Notes: generated from the sequence alone by a model not told the origin. DNA of 43,136 nt from Nautiliaceae bacterium (GCA_027063865.1 JAMOQT010000028.1:1-43136), one strand, 5' to 3'; positions 25,869 through 34,126 are shown, counted from the first letter of the stretch. Translations and numbers: made by a program.

Positions 25869-26438
25869 ATGGAAGATTTGAAAATTTTACTTAAACTTGC
25901 AAGAATGTCTATATTGGAAGAATTTGAAGGTAAAAAACTAATAGATAAAGAAGAATGGATTAAAAAATATCCGTTTTTAGAAGAAAAAAGGGCGTGTTTT
26001 GTAACATTAAAGATGAAAGACAAACCCAAGGGAAGTAATTTAAGGGGATGTATAGGTTCAATACTTCCATACAGACCTTTAATAGACGATGTTGTTGCAA
26101 ATGCTAAAGCGGCGGCTTTTGAAGACCCGAGGTTTCCCCCTTTGAGTCCTGAAGAGTTTGAGAGAATCAAAATAGAAATAAGCGTACTTACAATTCCCGA
26201 AAAGCTTGAATATGAAGATAAAGAAGATTTAAGAAAAAAAATACGTCCGGGAATTGACGGGGTGATTTTACAACTTGCTAACCATCAGGCTACTTTTTTG
26301 CCGAGTGTATGGGAAGAACTTCCCGCATTTGATCAGTTTTTTGCACATCTTTGCATCAAAGCCGGGCTTTTGGGGGATTGTCTTATGTATCATCCGATAA
26401 TTTATACGTATCAGGCGATTGAGGTGGAAGAGGAATAA
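25869..26438 (+). CDS. amrA: AMMECR1 domain protein (AmmeMemoRadiSam system protein A)
   Basis: A 189-residue AMMECR1 protein: ACFVTLKMKDKPKGSNLRGCIGSILPYRPLIDDVVANAKAAAFEDPRFPPLSPEEFERIKIEISVLT, then RPGIDGVILQLANHQATFLPSVWEELP and DQFFAHLCIKAGL. The invariant LRGCIG hexapeptide is present. In many genomes it occurs with a MEMO protein and a radical SAM protein; neither is adjacent here. Its biochemical role is unresolved. The stop is followed at once by the Fic ATG. Confidence 0.9.
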   Translation: MEDLKILLKLARMSILEEFEGKKLIDKEEWIKKYPFLEEKRACFVTLKMKDKPKGSNLRGCIGSILPYRPLIDDVVANAKAAAFEDPRFPPLSPEEFERIKIEISVLTIPEKLEYEDKEDLRKKIRPGIDGVILQLANHQATFLPSVWEELPAFDQFFAHLCIKAGLLGDCLMYHPIIYTYQAIEVEEE

Positions 26439-27401
26439 ATGTTCACTCCGCCTTTTGAAATAACCCCTGAAATTATTAACCTAATTAGTGAAATATCAGA
26501 AAAAATAGGTTCTCTTAATACAAAAAAAGTGGTGAAACTCAGAAAAATATCAAAAATCCAAACTTTAATAGGCACTCTTAAAATTGAAGGAATTGAAGCA
26601 GACGAAGAAAAGGTTACGGCACTGCTTGAAGGTAAAAGAGTATTGGCAACTCAAAGAGAAATTGCAGAGATTAAAGGTGCTATTGCACTGTATGAAAACA
26701 TTGATACATTTGACTATAAAAATGAATTAGATTTATTAAAAGCTCACAAAATTTTAATGCAGGATGTATTAAAAGATGCTGGAAAATACAGAACTAAAAA
26801 CGTAGGTGTCGGAAACGAAAAAGAGATAACCCATATTGCACCTCCCGCAAGAAATGTTCCTAAATTAATGAGTGATTTATTTGAATGGTTAAAAGTTACT
26901 AAGTTACACCCGTTGATTGTCAGCAGTGTTTTTCACTATGAATTTGAATTTATTCATCCTTTTGTTGATGGAAACGGAAGGATTGGAAGATTTTGGCAGA
27001 CGTTGATATTATATAATTGGAAAAATGTTTTTGAATATTTACCGATAGAATCATTAATTTATGAAAATCAAGATGAATACTACTCGGCAATAGAAAAATC
27101 CACCCAAATCGGAAGTTCAACGCCTTTTATTGAGTTTATGTTAAAAATTATACTTGACACTTTAAATACCCCACAAGCTACCCCACAAGCTACCCCACAA
27201 GATGAAAAAGAGAGAAAAATTATTGAGTTTTGCCAAATTCCAAGAAGCAGAAAAGAAATTGCTGAATATTTAGGAATTAAGGACAGAAAATATTTAAAAG
27301 AGATTTTAGACAGATTAATCAATAAAAATTTACTTCAGATGACAATTCCTGATAAGCCGACTTCTCCAAAGCAAAGATATGTAATTAACCCAAATTGCTA
27401 G
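26439..27401 (+). CDS. Fic-family protein, autoinhibited (class II), with winged-helix tail
   Basis: A 320-residue Fic protein, probably an AMPylase acting on a host-cell protein of the bacterium itself. The active-site loop HPFVDGNGR is intact (residues 173-181). An N-terminal inhibitory helix, GTLKIEG (Thr46-x3-Glu50-Gly51), matches the (S/T)xxxE(G/N) motif, so activity is predicted to be restrained. After a TPQATPQATPQ linker encoded by a 12-bp tandem repeat, a winged-helix domain (KIIEFCQIPRSRKEIAEYLGIKDRKYL) ends the protein. It abuts amrA. The target is unknown. Confidence 0.9.
   Translation: MFTPPFEITPEIINLISEISEKIGSLNTKKVVKLRKISKIQTLIGTLKIEGIEADEEKVTALLEGKRVLATQREIAEIKGAIALYENIDTFDYKNELDLLKAHKILMQDVLKDAGKYRTKNVGVGNEKEITHIAPPARNVPKLMSDLFEWLKVTKLHPLIVSSVFHYEFEFIHPFVDGNGRIGRFWQTLILYNWKNVFEYLPIESLIYENQDEYYSAIEKSTQIGSSTPFIEFMLKIILDTLNTPQATPQATPQDEKERKIIEFCQIPRSRKEIAEYLGIKDRKYLKEILDRLINKNLLQMTIPDKPTSPKQRYVINPNC
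27168..27201 (+). repeat. 12-bp tandem repeat encoding the PQAT linker of the Fic protein
   Basis: ACCCCACAAGCT is present twice plus 10 bp of a third copy, translated as TPQATPQATPQ. Copy-number change would lengthen the linker without a frameshift. Confidence 0.85.
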
Positions 27402-27405
27402 TATA

Positions 27406-27498
27406 ATGTCCTCAGAAAAAAGACCGAGAAGAGATGTTGAAATAATGATAGAGGGTTCAGATGGTATTATTTACCTTCTGTTAACTTATAATATTTAA
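27406..27498 (+). CDS. Possible 30-residue peptide upstream of the PqqD-type gene
   Basis: An open frame begins ATG TCC TCA and ends TAA at 27498: charged N-terminus (MSSEKRPRR), centre DVEIMIEGSDG, hydrophobic C-terminus (IIYLLLTYNI). It has no good ribosome-binding site and overlaps a TATAAT at 27402. Because PqqD-type domains bind precursor peptides, a small peptide in this place is of interest, but it may be chance or a gene remnant. Confidence 0.2.
   Translation: MSSEKRPRRDVEIMIEGSDGIIYLLLTYNI
27487..27492 (+). promoter_or_regulatory. -10 element of the PqqD/ATP-grasp operon
   Basis: TATAAT 35 bp before the ATG of the PqqD-type gene, which has an AAAGGAG ribosome-binding site. Another TATAAT at 27402-27407 is a second candidate. 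Confidence 0.45.
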
Positions 27499-27526
27499 AA
27501 TTTCATAAATTACAAAAGGAGCGATT

Positions 27527-27763
27527 ATGCTGTTAAACGAAATGGTTATAGATGAAAACAATATGGCGTTTATTCCTTCGCTTGGAACGTCTTATCAGCT
27601 GAATGAAACCGCAAAAGAAATAATAGATTTGATTAAAGAGGGTAAAAGCAAAGAGGAAATAGTAAAAATAATTGCAGAAAAAAGCGGGAAAAGTTGGAAA
27701 GATGTATATATTGATGTTGAAGATTTTTTTCAAAAACTTAAAGTTTACGGACTTGTACAATGA
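27527..27763 (+). CDS. PqqD-family peptide-binding (RRE-type) protein
   Basis: A stand-alone 78-residue PqqD-like protein: a beta-hairpin start (MVIDENNMAFIPSLGTSYQLNETAKEIIDLI) and a three-helix winged part (EEIVKIIAEKSGKSWKDVYIDVEDFFQKLKVYGLV). YQLNETAKEIIDLI is the typical signature. PqqD proteins bind the leader of a precursor peptide and present it to a modifying enzyme. No PqqA, PqqE or radical SAM gene is present; instead the next gene is an ATP-grasp ligase, overlapping by 4 bp (ATGA). It heads a seven-gene rightward cluster. Confidence 0.85.
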   Translation: MLLNEMVIDENNMAFIPSLGTSYQLNETAKEIIDLIKEGKSKEEIVKIIAEKSGKSWKDVYIDVEDFFQKLKVYGLVQ

Positions 27764-28770
27764 AAATAGCAATCAGCGGGCTTAACAATACCGATAATCC
27801 GGCTCCGGGAATACCTGTTGCAAAAAGTTTAAAAGATGAGTATTCTCTGGTAGGGTTAAGTTATGACCCGAATGAGCCAGGTGTATATCAGGGAGTGTTT
27901 GAAAAAGTTTATTTAATGCCTTATCCCACACTCGGATATGAAGAGTTTAAAAAAAGAATAACCGAAATTAAGCAAAAATCGGATATTGATGTAATAATAC
28001 CGAATTTGGATGCGGAGCTGCCTTTATATATAAAATATCAAAACGATATTGAAAAACTGGGTATAAAAACATATCTGCCGAGTTTAGAATGTTTTGAAAT
28101 GAGGGATAAAAGCAAACTGCCGGAATTTAGTAAAAAAATAGGAGTCAAACATCCTAAAACCATTGAAATTGTTTCATTAGACGATTTGATAAAAGCAACC
28201 AAAGAGCTTGGTTTTCCGGTAATGATTAAAGGAAATTATTATAAAGCCTATAAAGCTTTTAATTTGGACGAAGCTATTGAATTTTATTACAAAATATCGA
28301 ATGAATGGGGTTTTCCTTTATTAGTTCAGGAAGTTATAAGCGGTATCGAAATAAATTTTGTGGGAATTGCAGACGGTGAAAGACTGATAGCAGGTGTGGG
28401 GATGAAAAAACTAACAACCACGGAGCTTGGCAAGGTATGGAGCGGGGTTAGCATAAAAAACAACGCTCTTTTTGAAGCGAGCAAAAAATTTGTACAAACC
28501 GCAGGATGGCGCGGGGCGTTTGAATTTGAGGCTATGAGCGACGGAAAAGATATTTATTTGATAGAAATTAACCCGAGATTTCCGGCATGGGTATATTTTG
28601 CTACGATGCTTGGTATTAATTTGCCAAAAATTATGATTGATTTACTTAACGGAAAAAAAGTTAATGAGAATTTTGAATATCCGGTTGAAAAAATGTATAT
28701 AAGATATACGGATGAAACAACGGTTGATTTTAATAAATTTTCCACTTTAATATCGAAAAAAGAAATTTAA
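27760..28770 (+). CDS. ATP-grasp ligase, carbamoyl-phosphate-synthase-like
   Basis: A 336-residue ATP-grasp enzyme. The N-terminal preATP-grasp domain starts MKIAISGLNNTDNPAPGIPVAKSL. The ATP-binding region has FPVMIKGNYYKAYKAF (Lys157), the hinge LVQEVISGIEINFVGI and the metal-binding FEAMSDGKDIYLIEINPRF (Glu269, Asn271, Arg273). The fold activates a carboxylate as acyl phosphate for attack by an amine or thiol. The substrate is unknown; a PqqD-type partner and a decarboxylase beside it suggest carboxylate-amine chemistry on a peptide or amino acid. It lacks CarB's second half. Confidence 0.85.
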   Translation: MKIAISGLNNTDNPAPGIPVAKSLKDEYSLVGLSYDPNEPGVYQGVFEKVYLMPYPTLGYEEFKKRITEIKQKSDIDVIIPNLDAELPLYIKYQNDIEKLGIKTYLPSLECFEMRDKSKLPEFSKKIGVKHPKTIEIVSLDDLIKATKELGFPVMIKGNYYKAYKAFNLDEAIEFYYKISNEWGFPLLVQEVISGIEINFVGIADGERLIAGVGMKKLTTTELGKVWSGVSIKNNALFEASKKFVQTAGWRGAFEFEAMSDGKDIYLIEINPRFPAWVYFATMLGINLPKIMIDLLNGKKVNENFEYPVEKMYIRYTDETTVDFNKFSTLISKKEI

Positions 28771-28779
28771 GGAGATAAA

Positions 28780-30114
28780 ATGTATGAAAAACCTACGATA
28801 AACAGGGTTGATTTTGCAATGGCGAGCAAATACGGAAGCCCCCTAAAAACGCAAAAAATAAGAAGTGAAATAGACGGGGTGAATGTAAGGGAACTTACTG
28901 AAAAATACGGCTCTCCTCTTTTTGTGTTTAGCGAAAGAGTTATAGAGGATAAATATTTGGAATTTAAAGATGCTTTTTCAAGCAGATATCCGGAAGTTGA
29001 ATTTTGGTGGAGTTATAAAACGAATTATCTTGATGCAATCTGTAAAATTTTTCATAAACTCGGAAGCAAAGCCGAAGTGGTGAGCGAATTTGAATATCAG
29101 AAGGCTAGACGCCTGGGAATTGAAGGTGAAAATATAATTTTTAACGGTCCGTATAAACCTAAAGACGCCCTGAAAACCGCCGTTAAAGAAGGGGCTAAAA
29201 TTCATATAGACCATTGGTATGAAATTAATGATTTGGAAGAAATAGCAGAAGAGCTTGGAATTGAAATTCCGGTAGCCATCAGATGTAATATGGATACGGG
29301 TGTTTTTCCTCAATGGAGCAGGTTCGGGTTTAATATAGATAACGGTGAAGCGTATGATGCAGTAAAAAGAATATATGAAGGAAAAAAATTATATTTAAGA
29401 GGACTTCATTCTCATATCGGGACGTTTATGCTAAGCGCAAACGCTTACGCAAATGAAACTAAAAAACTAATAGAGCTTAAAAACAGGGTTGAAGAGGATT
29501 TCGGTTATCAAATAGAATATATAGACATCGGCGGAGGATTTGCAAGCAAAAACAGATTAAAAGGCGTATATCAGGCACCAGAGGTTATCGTTCCGAGTGC
29601 CGATGAATATGCCGAAGCCGTAACAAACGCCATTTTTGAAAACAATAAAGGAAAACTCCCTAAACTTTATCTTGAAACGGGAAGGGCGTTAATAGATGAA
29701 GCGGGATTTTTATTAACAAGCGTGTTTGCCGCTAAAAGAATGCCTGACGGGAAAAAGAGCTATATCGTAGATGCCGGGGTAAATCTTTTATATACGGCGT
29801 TTTGGTATAATTTTGACATTGCGCTTGATAAAAGATATGAAGGACTTAACGAACCTTCTCAGATAAACGGTCCTTTATGTATGAATATCGATATAATTGC
29901 CGAAAATATTATGTTGCCTCCGCTTGAGAGGGGAAGTGTGCTAAGTATTTGGCCGGTGGGTGCTTATAATGTTACCCAAGCTATGCAGTTTATAAGATAC
30001 AGACCGAGAATTGTACTTATTGATAAAAATTCAAATACGCATATTATTAAAGAAGCGGACGATTTGGAATATGTTGTAGAAAAAGAAATGATACCGGATT
30101 ATCTTAAAGGCTGA
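28780..30114 (+). CDS. Fold-type III PLP-dependent decarboxylase (DAP/ornithine decarboxylase family)
   Basis: A 444-residue enzyme of the alanine-racemase-fold decarboxylase family. Key elements: WWSYKTNY with PLP lysine Lys80, HSHIGT (His210, His212), DIGGGFASKN (249-258), ETGRAL (299-304) and GPLCMNIDII with Cys367 and Asp371, which line the active site of DAP and ornithine decarboxylases. An unusual N-terminal extension (about 35 residues) precedes the barrel. It is not a canonical LysA: the substrate-specificity loop (VFPQWSRFGF) differs from the usual. The product would be an amine or D-centre decarboxylated amino acid. It lies 9 bp after the ATP-grasp gene with GGAG before its ATG. Confidence 0.85.
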   Translation: MYEKPTINRVDFAMASKYGSPLKTQKIRSEIDGVNVRELTEKYGSPLFVFSERVIEDKYLEFKDAFSSRYPEVEFWWSYKTNYLDAICKIFHKLGSKAEVVSEFEYQKARRLGIEGENIIFNGPYKPKDALKTAVKEGAKIHIDHWYEINDLEEIAEELGIEIPVAIRCNMDTGVFPQWSRFGFNIDNGEAYDAVKRIYEGKKLYLRGLHSHIGTFMLSANAYANETKKLIELKNRVEEDFGYQIEYIDIGGGFASKNRLKGVYQAPEVIVPSADEYAEAVTNAIFENNKGKLPKLYLETGRALIDEAGFLLTSVFAAKRMPDGKKSYIVDAGVNLLYTAFWYNFDIALDKRYEGLNEPSQINGPLCMNIDIIAENIMLPPLERGSVLSIWPVGAYNVTQAMQFIRYRPRIVLIDKNSNTHIIKEADDLEYVVEKEMIPDYLKG

Positions 30115-30116
30115 TA

Positions 30117-32138
30117 TTGCAAAAGATAAATTTTATTTTCAAGCCATACGTTTCGATACTTTTTTTAAGGGATGTAAAAGCGGGGGCGATTTTGTTTTTC
30201 CTCTCTTTTTTATTGCCAAGTGTCGGAATTTTAGGGCTTGTAGGGATTATAGCCACGGTTTTGTTTGCCGAATTTATTAATGTAAGGGATGAGTATTTAA
30301 AATACGGCTTTTATCTTTACAATTCTTTATTGGTGGGGATGGGGGTCGGATATTTTTTTGATGTCAGTTTTATAACCGTTGTTTTAACGGTTATGCTATC
30401 AATTCTTACTTTTTTGATTTCTTTCAGTATAAACAGGGTTTTTGTTAAATATGCTTTGCCCCTTTTATCTTTACCTTTTGCATTTGTCAGTACGTTTTTT
30501 TATTTGGCGAGTTTAAAATATACATCGCTTTTAAGTAATATTCTGCACAGGCAGCCGCTTTTTGATATTACACTGCCTTTGGATTCTTTTTTTAAATCTC
30601 TCGGGACAATTTTTTTCTTGCCTTACGGAATAGCGGGATTAATTATAAGTTTGATTATTCTGATTTATTCAAGAGTTTTATTTTTATCGGCTTTTACTGG
30701 ATTTTGGGCGGGGGTTTGGTTTCATTCGTTATTTGTCCCTTTTTATGAAGCATTAAATTCCCCTTATAATTTTAATTTTATTTTAATCGCAATGGCGCTT
30801 GGAGGAGTGTTTTTAATTCCTAATGTTAAAAATTTTGTTTTGGCGCTGTTAGCCGTTTTTTTATCCGTTGTTTTTATCGATGCTATGGAAGTGTTTTTTA
30901 ATATATATGCACTTCCCGTATATACGTTACCGTTTAATTTTATTACGCTTTTATTTATAATGATTTTATATACGCTTGGGTATGTCTATTTTAACTATGA
31001 TATTAAAGAAACACCCGAAAAATCACTTATCGCTTTTTTAAGTAAATTTTACCGTTTCGGCGGTAATGATATAAAGATAAATTTGCCTTTTATAGGGGAA
31101 TGGTGCGTTTATCAGGAATTTGACGATAAATGGACACACAAAGGAGAGTGGAAATACGCATATGATTTTGTTATTGAAAAAAACGGTAAAACATACGTAA
31201 ATGAAGGTCTTTTTTTGGATGATTATTATGCTTTTGGAAAACCAGTAGTTGCCCCAATTAGCGGTTATATTGTGGCATTGCGCGATGATTTACCGGATAA
31301 TATAATAGGGGAAGTTGACAGGGAAAACAACTGGGGTAATTACATTATAATCAAAAGCGATTACGGATATTTTGTGGAAATATCACATTTAATGCAAAAT
31401 TCCATTAAGGTTAAGATGGGGGATTATGTAAAAGCAGGGGATATAATAGCAAAATGCGGTAACAGCGGCTATTCTCCGGAACCTCATATTCATATCCAAG
31501 TGCAAAAATACGGAGTGCTTGGAAGCGAAACTCTGCCTTTTAAATTTGTCGATTACTTAAAAGGAAAAAAACTTTATTATTATTCCCTGCCAAAGAGAGG
31601 TGAAACAATTAAATCTGTTTTAGCAGATAAATCTATGAAACTCAGGCTTACTTTTATTTTAGATGATAAATTTAAATATGAAGTATATAAAAATAAAATA
31701 AAAGTTGATGAATTTACCTTGAAAGTAAAAATGAACGATAAGGGCGAATTTTATTTTTTTGATGGAGAAAACAGGCTTTACTTTTATACGGATGAAAAGC
31801 TTTTTTATTTTTATGAATATGAAGGTAAAAAAGGCTGGTTGAAAGAGATGTTTAAGTTAGCCCCTAAAATTCCTTTGGTTTCAAATGAATGCGAATATGA
31901 AGACGTTTTGCCTCCTCAGTTTAAATACGGTTTATTTAAGCGTGTTTTATTAGAGCTCATTTTGCCTTTTAATTTTAAATTATTTAATAAAAAGATTTTA
32001 TATAAAAAGGAAAGTTTAAAAATAAAATCAAAATTTGGGGAAGTTTATTTTTCTTTTTATGAAAAAGGCATTGATAAAATAGAAATGAAGGATGTGGAAT
32101 TAAGGAGAGTATATGAAAAAAATGCTTTTAATAATTAG
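30117..32138 (+). CDS. Urea-transporter-like channel fused to an M23 peptidase domain
   Basis: A 673-residue fusion. Residues 1-295 have about ten membrane segments and the urea-transporter signatures FYLYNSLLVGMGVG (66-79) and YNFNFILIAMALGGVFLIPN (217-236), one per inverted half. Residues 330-480 form an M23/LytM-type domain: WTHKGEWKYAYDF (His341, Asp350), EISHL (His424) and GNSGYSPEPHIHIQV (His457, His459), so the zinc ligands appear complete. A beta-rich tail follows. The start is TTG at 30117 with AAAGG six bases upstream. It is 2 bp after the decarboxylase gene and overlaps the TPR gene by 26 bp. Channel for a urea-like or amine product with periplasmic wall processing is an inference. 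Confidence 0.8.
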   Translation: MQKINFIFKPYVSILFLRDVKAGAILFFLSFLLPSVGILGLVGIIATVLFAEFINVRDEYLKYGFYLYNSLLVGMGVGYFFDVSFITVVLTVMLSILTFLISFSINRVFVKYALPLLSLPFAFVSTFFYLASLKYTSLLSNILHRQPLFDITLPLDSFFKSLGTIFFLPYGIAGLIISLIILIYSRVLFLSAFTGFWAGVWFHSLFVPFYEALNSPYNFNFILIAMALGGVFLIPNVKNFVLALLAVFLSVVFIDAMEVFFNIYALPVYTLPFNFITLLFIMILYTLGYVYFNYDIKETPEKSLIAFLSKFYRFGGNDIKINLPFIGEWCVYQEFDDKWTHKGEWKYAYDFVIEKNGKTYVNEGLFLDDYYAFGKPVVAPISGYIVALRDDLPDNIIGEVDRENNWGNYIIIKSDYGYFVEISHLMQNSIKVKMGDYVKAGDIIAKCGNSGYSPEPHIHIQVQKYGVLGSETLPFKFVDYLKGKKLYYYSLPKRGETIKSVLADKSMKLRLTFILDDKFKYEVYKNKIKVDEFTLKVKMNDKGEFYFFDGENRLYFYTDEKLFYFYEYEGKKGWLKEMFKLAPKIPLVSNECEYEDVLPPQFKYGLFKRVLLELILPFNFKLFNKKILYKKESLKIKSKFGEVYFSFYEKGIDKIEMKDVELRRVYEKNAFNN

Positions 32139-32703
32139 TGTTGCTTTGTCGCTTTTTGCGCTTGATGTAAAAAATGCTTATTATAAATCGTATAATTATG
32201 AAAAAATGGGGGATTATAAGGATGCTATAAAGGTTTTGATTCCGGTGTATAATAAATATCCCAATGGATATACACTTAATTTAAGACTTGGATGGCTGTT
32301 TTTTCTTAGTAAAAAATACAACAATGCCCTTATTCATTATAAAAAAGCTTCTTTAGCCGTTCCTTATTCAATAGAGGCTAAATTAGGGATGATGAGGGTG
32401 TATCTGGCTTGTGGTGATTATGACAGTGCTTTAAAAATAGGAAATGCCGTTTTAAAAACGGATTATTACAACTATTACGGCAACTATTATGAAATACTCT
32501 CTTTAACGGCAAAGAAACGCTATGATGAGGCTTTGAGTCTGATTAACAAAATGCTAAGCCTTTATCCTACAAGCGTAATGTATTTAGTGGAACTTGGCAA
32601 AATTTATTATGTAAAAGACAGGCAAAAAGCCAAAAAAATTTTTGAGGATGTTTTAATTTTAGACCCTAACAACATAACGGCAAAAAAGTATTTAAGCAAA
32701 TGA
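32113..32703 (+). CDS. Exported TPR-repeat protein
   Basis: A 196-residue protein with a signal peptide (MKKMLLIISVALSLFALD) and four or five TPR helix pairs: YNYEKMGDYKDAIKVLIPVYNKYP, LRLGWLFFLSKKYNNALIHYKKASLAVP, GMMRVYLACGDYDSALKIGNAVLK, EILSLTAKKRYDEALSLINKMLSLYP and ELGKIYYVKDRQKAKKIFEDVLILDP. Probably a periplasmic scaffold. The start has AAGGAG seven bases upstream, inside the previous gene. The stop region overlaps the next gene by 4 bp. Confidence 0.85.
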   Translation: MKKMLLIISVALSLFALDVKNAYYKSYNYEKMGDYKDAIKVLIPVYNKYPNGYTLNLRLGWLFFLSKKYNNALIHYKKASLAVPYSIEAKLGMMRVYLACGDYDSALKIGNAVLKTDYYNYYGNYYEILSLTAKKRYDEALSLINKMLSLYPTSVMYLVELGKIYYVKDRQKAKKIFEDVLILDPNNITAKKYLSK

Positions 32704-33290
32704 GGATTTTGTGTTATTTAAAATATGAATTGAATTTTAAACAATTTGATTTTACTTATGTAAAAGATGAAAACGATTTTTACGAAAAAATATTAAATAA
32801 AAAATATGACGTAATAATTATTGATTTTGATTTTTACGCTCAGTTTCTGAATGTTAAAGATTATATAGATTCAGAGGTGATTTTTTTAAATTTTTACTGT
32901 GATGATTTTATATTTAAAAAGGTCTTAGAAGCGGGAGATTTCTGTTATACGTATGAAGAATATGAAAAACTTTTGCTTCGTCTTAAATATTTACAAAAAA
33001 AATCTATTAATTCTAAAACAACGGTATATAAAAAGAATAATATTTTATACAATTTCAGTACAAATACGTTGTATATCGATTCAAAACCGGTTAAGTTAAG
33101 CAGTGCCGAAAACGAGCTTTTAAAAACGCTGATAAAACACAAAAACAGATATCTCTCAAAAGAAGATATACTGAGTGAATGTGATAATATAGAAAGCATA
33201 GATTCAATAAAGGTGCTTGTTTCCCATTTGAGAAAAGTGGGGATTAAAATAGAAAATCAAAAAAATCTAGGATATAAAATAAAGGAGTGA
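32700..33290 (+). CDS. OmpR-type DNA-binding protein with degenerate receiver
   Basis: A 196-residue regulator. The C-terminal winged helix is clear: YNFSTNTLYIDSKPVKLSSAENELLKTLIKHKNRYLSKEDILSECDNIESIDSIKVLVSHLRKVGIKIENQKNLGYKIK. The N-terminal half keeps the length of a receiver domain but lacks the acidic pair (MRILCYLKYE), has an aspartate at the expected site only in VIIIDFDF (Asp42/Asp44), and no conserved Thr/Ser or Lys. Phosphorylation control is therefore doubtful. No histidine kinase is near. It overlaps the TPR gene and precedes the beta-barrel gene, so it may control this cluster. Confidence 0.8.
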   Translation: MRILCYLKYELNFKQFDFTYVKDENDFYEKILNKKYDVIIIDFDFYAQFLNVKDYIDSEVIFLNFYCDDFIFKKVLEAGDFCYTYEEYEKLLLRLKYLQKKSINSKTTVYKKNNILYNFSTNTLYIDSKPVKLSSAENELLKTLIKHKNRYLSKEDILSECDNIESIDSIKVLVSHLRKVGIKIENQKNLGYKIKE

Positions 33291-33292
33291 TT

Positions 33293-34126
33293 ATGAAAAA
33301 ATTATTAAGCATAGCTTTACTTTCAACATTGGGATTTTCAGCGGATATAATGCCTTACGGGGCTTATATGGATTATTCCTCTGCCGCTTATAAAGATAAA
33401 GGATATATTGCCGGAATTTACGGCAGTTTTACAAAACTTCCTTTTAAAGCGGAAATTGATGCCGAACATACAAGAATTAAATATAAAGATAAATTTAATA
33501 TCGATGATTGGAAACAGACCGATTTAACACTTATAGGACACTATTTTCAAGGCTATAATTTTGCGTATAAAGCCGGTATTCATAATATATGGGTTAAACA
33601 GGGAAGTGAATCGGATTATGATAAAGTGTTTATTTTAGGAGCCCTTTATTATAAATATTTAAAATATAATGTTGGAATTGACGCTTATTATTCGGATTAT
33701 GAAGATAACGGAGGGTTTAACGTATTTCAAATATCTCCTAAAATCGGATTTAATTTCGGAAATTACTATTCTGAGACAGGGTCTTTTTACGGAGAATTAA
33801 AATATAATCATATTCATATTAACAAAGATAATATTACTCCTAAAAGCAATTATTCGAATGTGGATATAAAATTACAAAATTTTAAAGGTCCATGGACAAC
33901 TACTGTAAATGTTTCATTTGGTAAAAGCGCTTATAAAGTTGCAAATGACGGATTTGTGGTATATACGACAGGGGATGAGTATAAATATTCCGCAGGTTTG
34001 TCCGTAAATTATGCTTTGAGTAAAAAAGAGAGTATAAAAGCAGGATATACAAAAAGCAAATATAATAACGGAACTGATGACTGCTATTCGAATGTATATA
34101 CGCTTTCTTATTCAAGAGCTTTTTAA
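33293..34126 (+). CDS. Outer-membrane beta-barrel protein
   Basis: A 277-residue protein: signal peptide (MKKLLSIALLSTLGFSAD), then alternating amphipathic strands rich in Tyr and Gly (YGAYMDYSSAAYKDKGYIAGIYGSF and so on), ending in a strand with terminal Phe (VYTLSYSRAF), the classical barrel-assembly signal. About twelve strands are likely. I chose ATG 33293 because AAGGAG precedes it; a GTG at 33287 lies in the ribosome-binding site itself. It is probably the last gene of the cluster and may be the outer-membrane port for its product. Confidence 0.85.
   Translation: MKKLLSIALLSTLGFSADIMPYGAYMDYSSAAYKDKGYIAGIYGSFTKLPFKAEIDAEHTRIKYKDKFNIDDWKQTDLTLIGHYFQGYNFAYKAGIHNIWVKQGSESDYDKVFILGALYYKYLKYNVGIDAYYSDYEDNGGFNVFQISPKIGFNFGNYYSETGSFYGELKYNHIHINKDNITPKSNYSNVDIKLQNFKGPWTTTVNVSFGKSAYKVANDGFVVYTTGDEYKYSAGLSVNYALSKKESIKAGYTKSKYNNGTDDCYSNVYTLSYSRAF

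Noticed and set aside
28780-30114. Assignment of the decarboxylase as LysA (diaminopimelate decarboxylase)
   Set aside because: Active-site motifs fit the superfamily, but the N-terminal extension, a divergent specificity region and the operon context do not support the lysine pathway.
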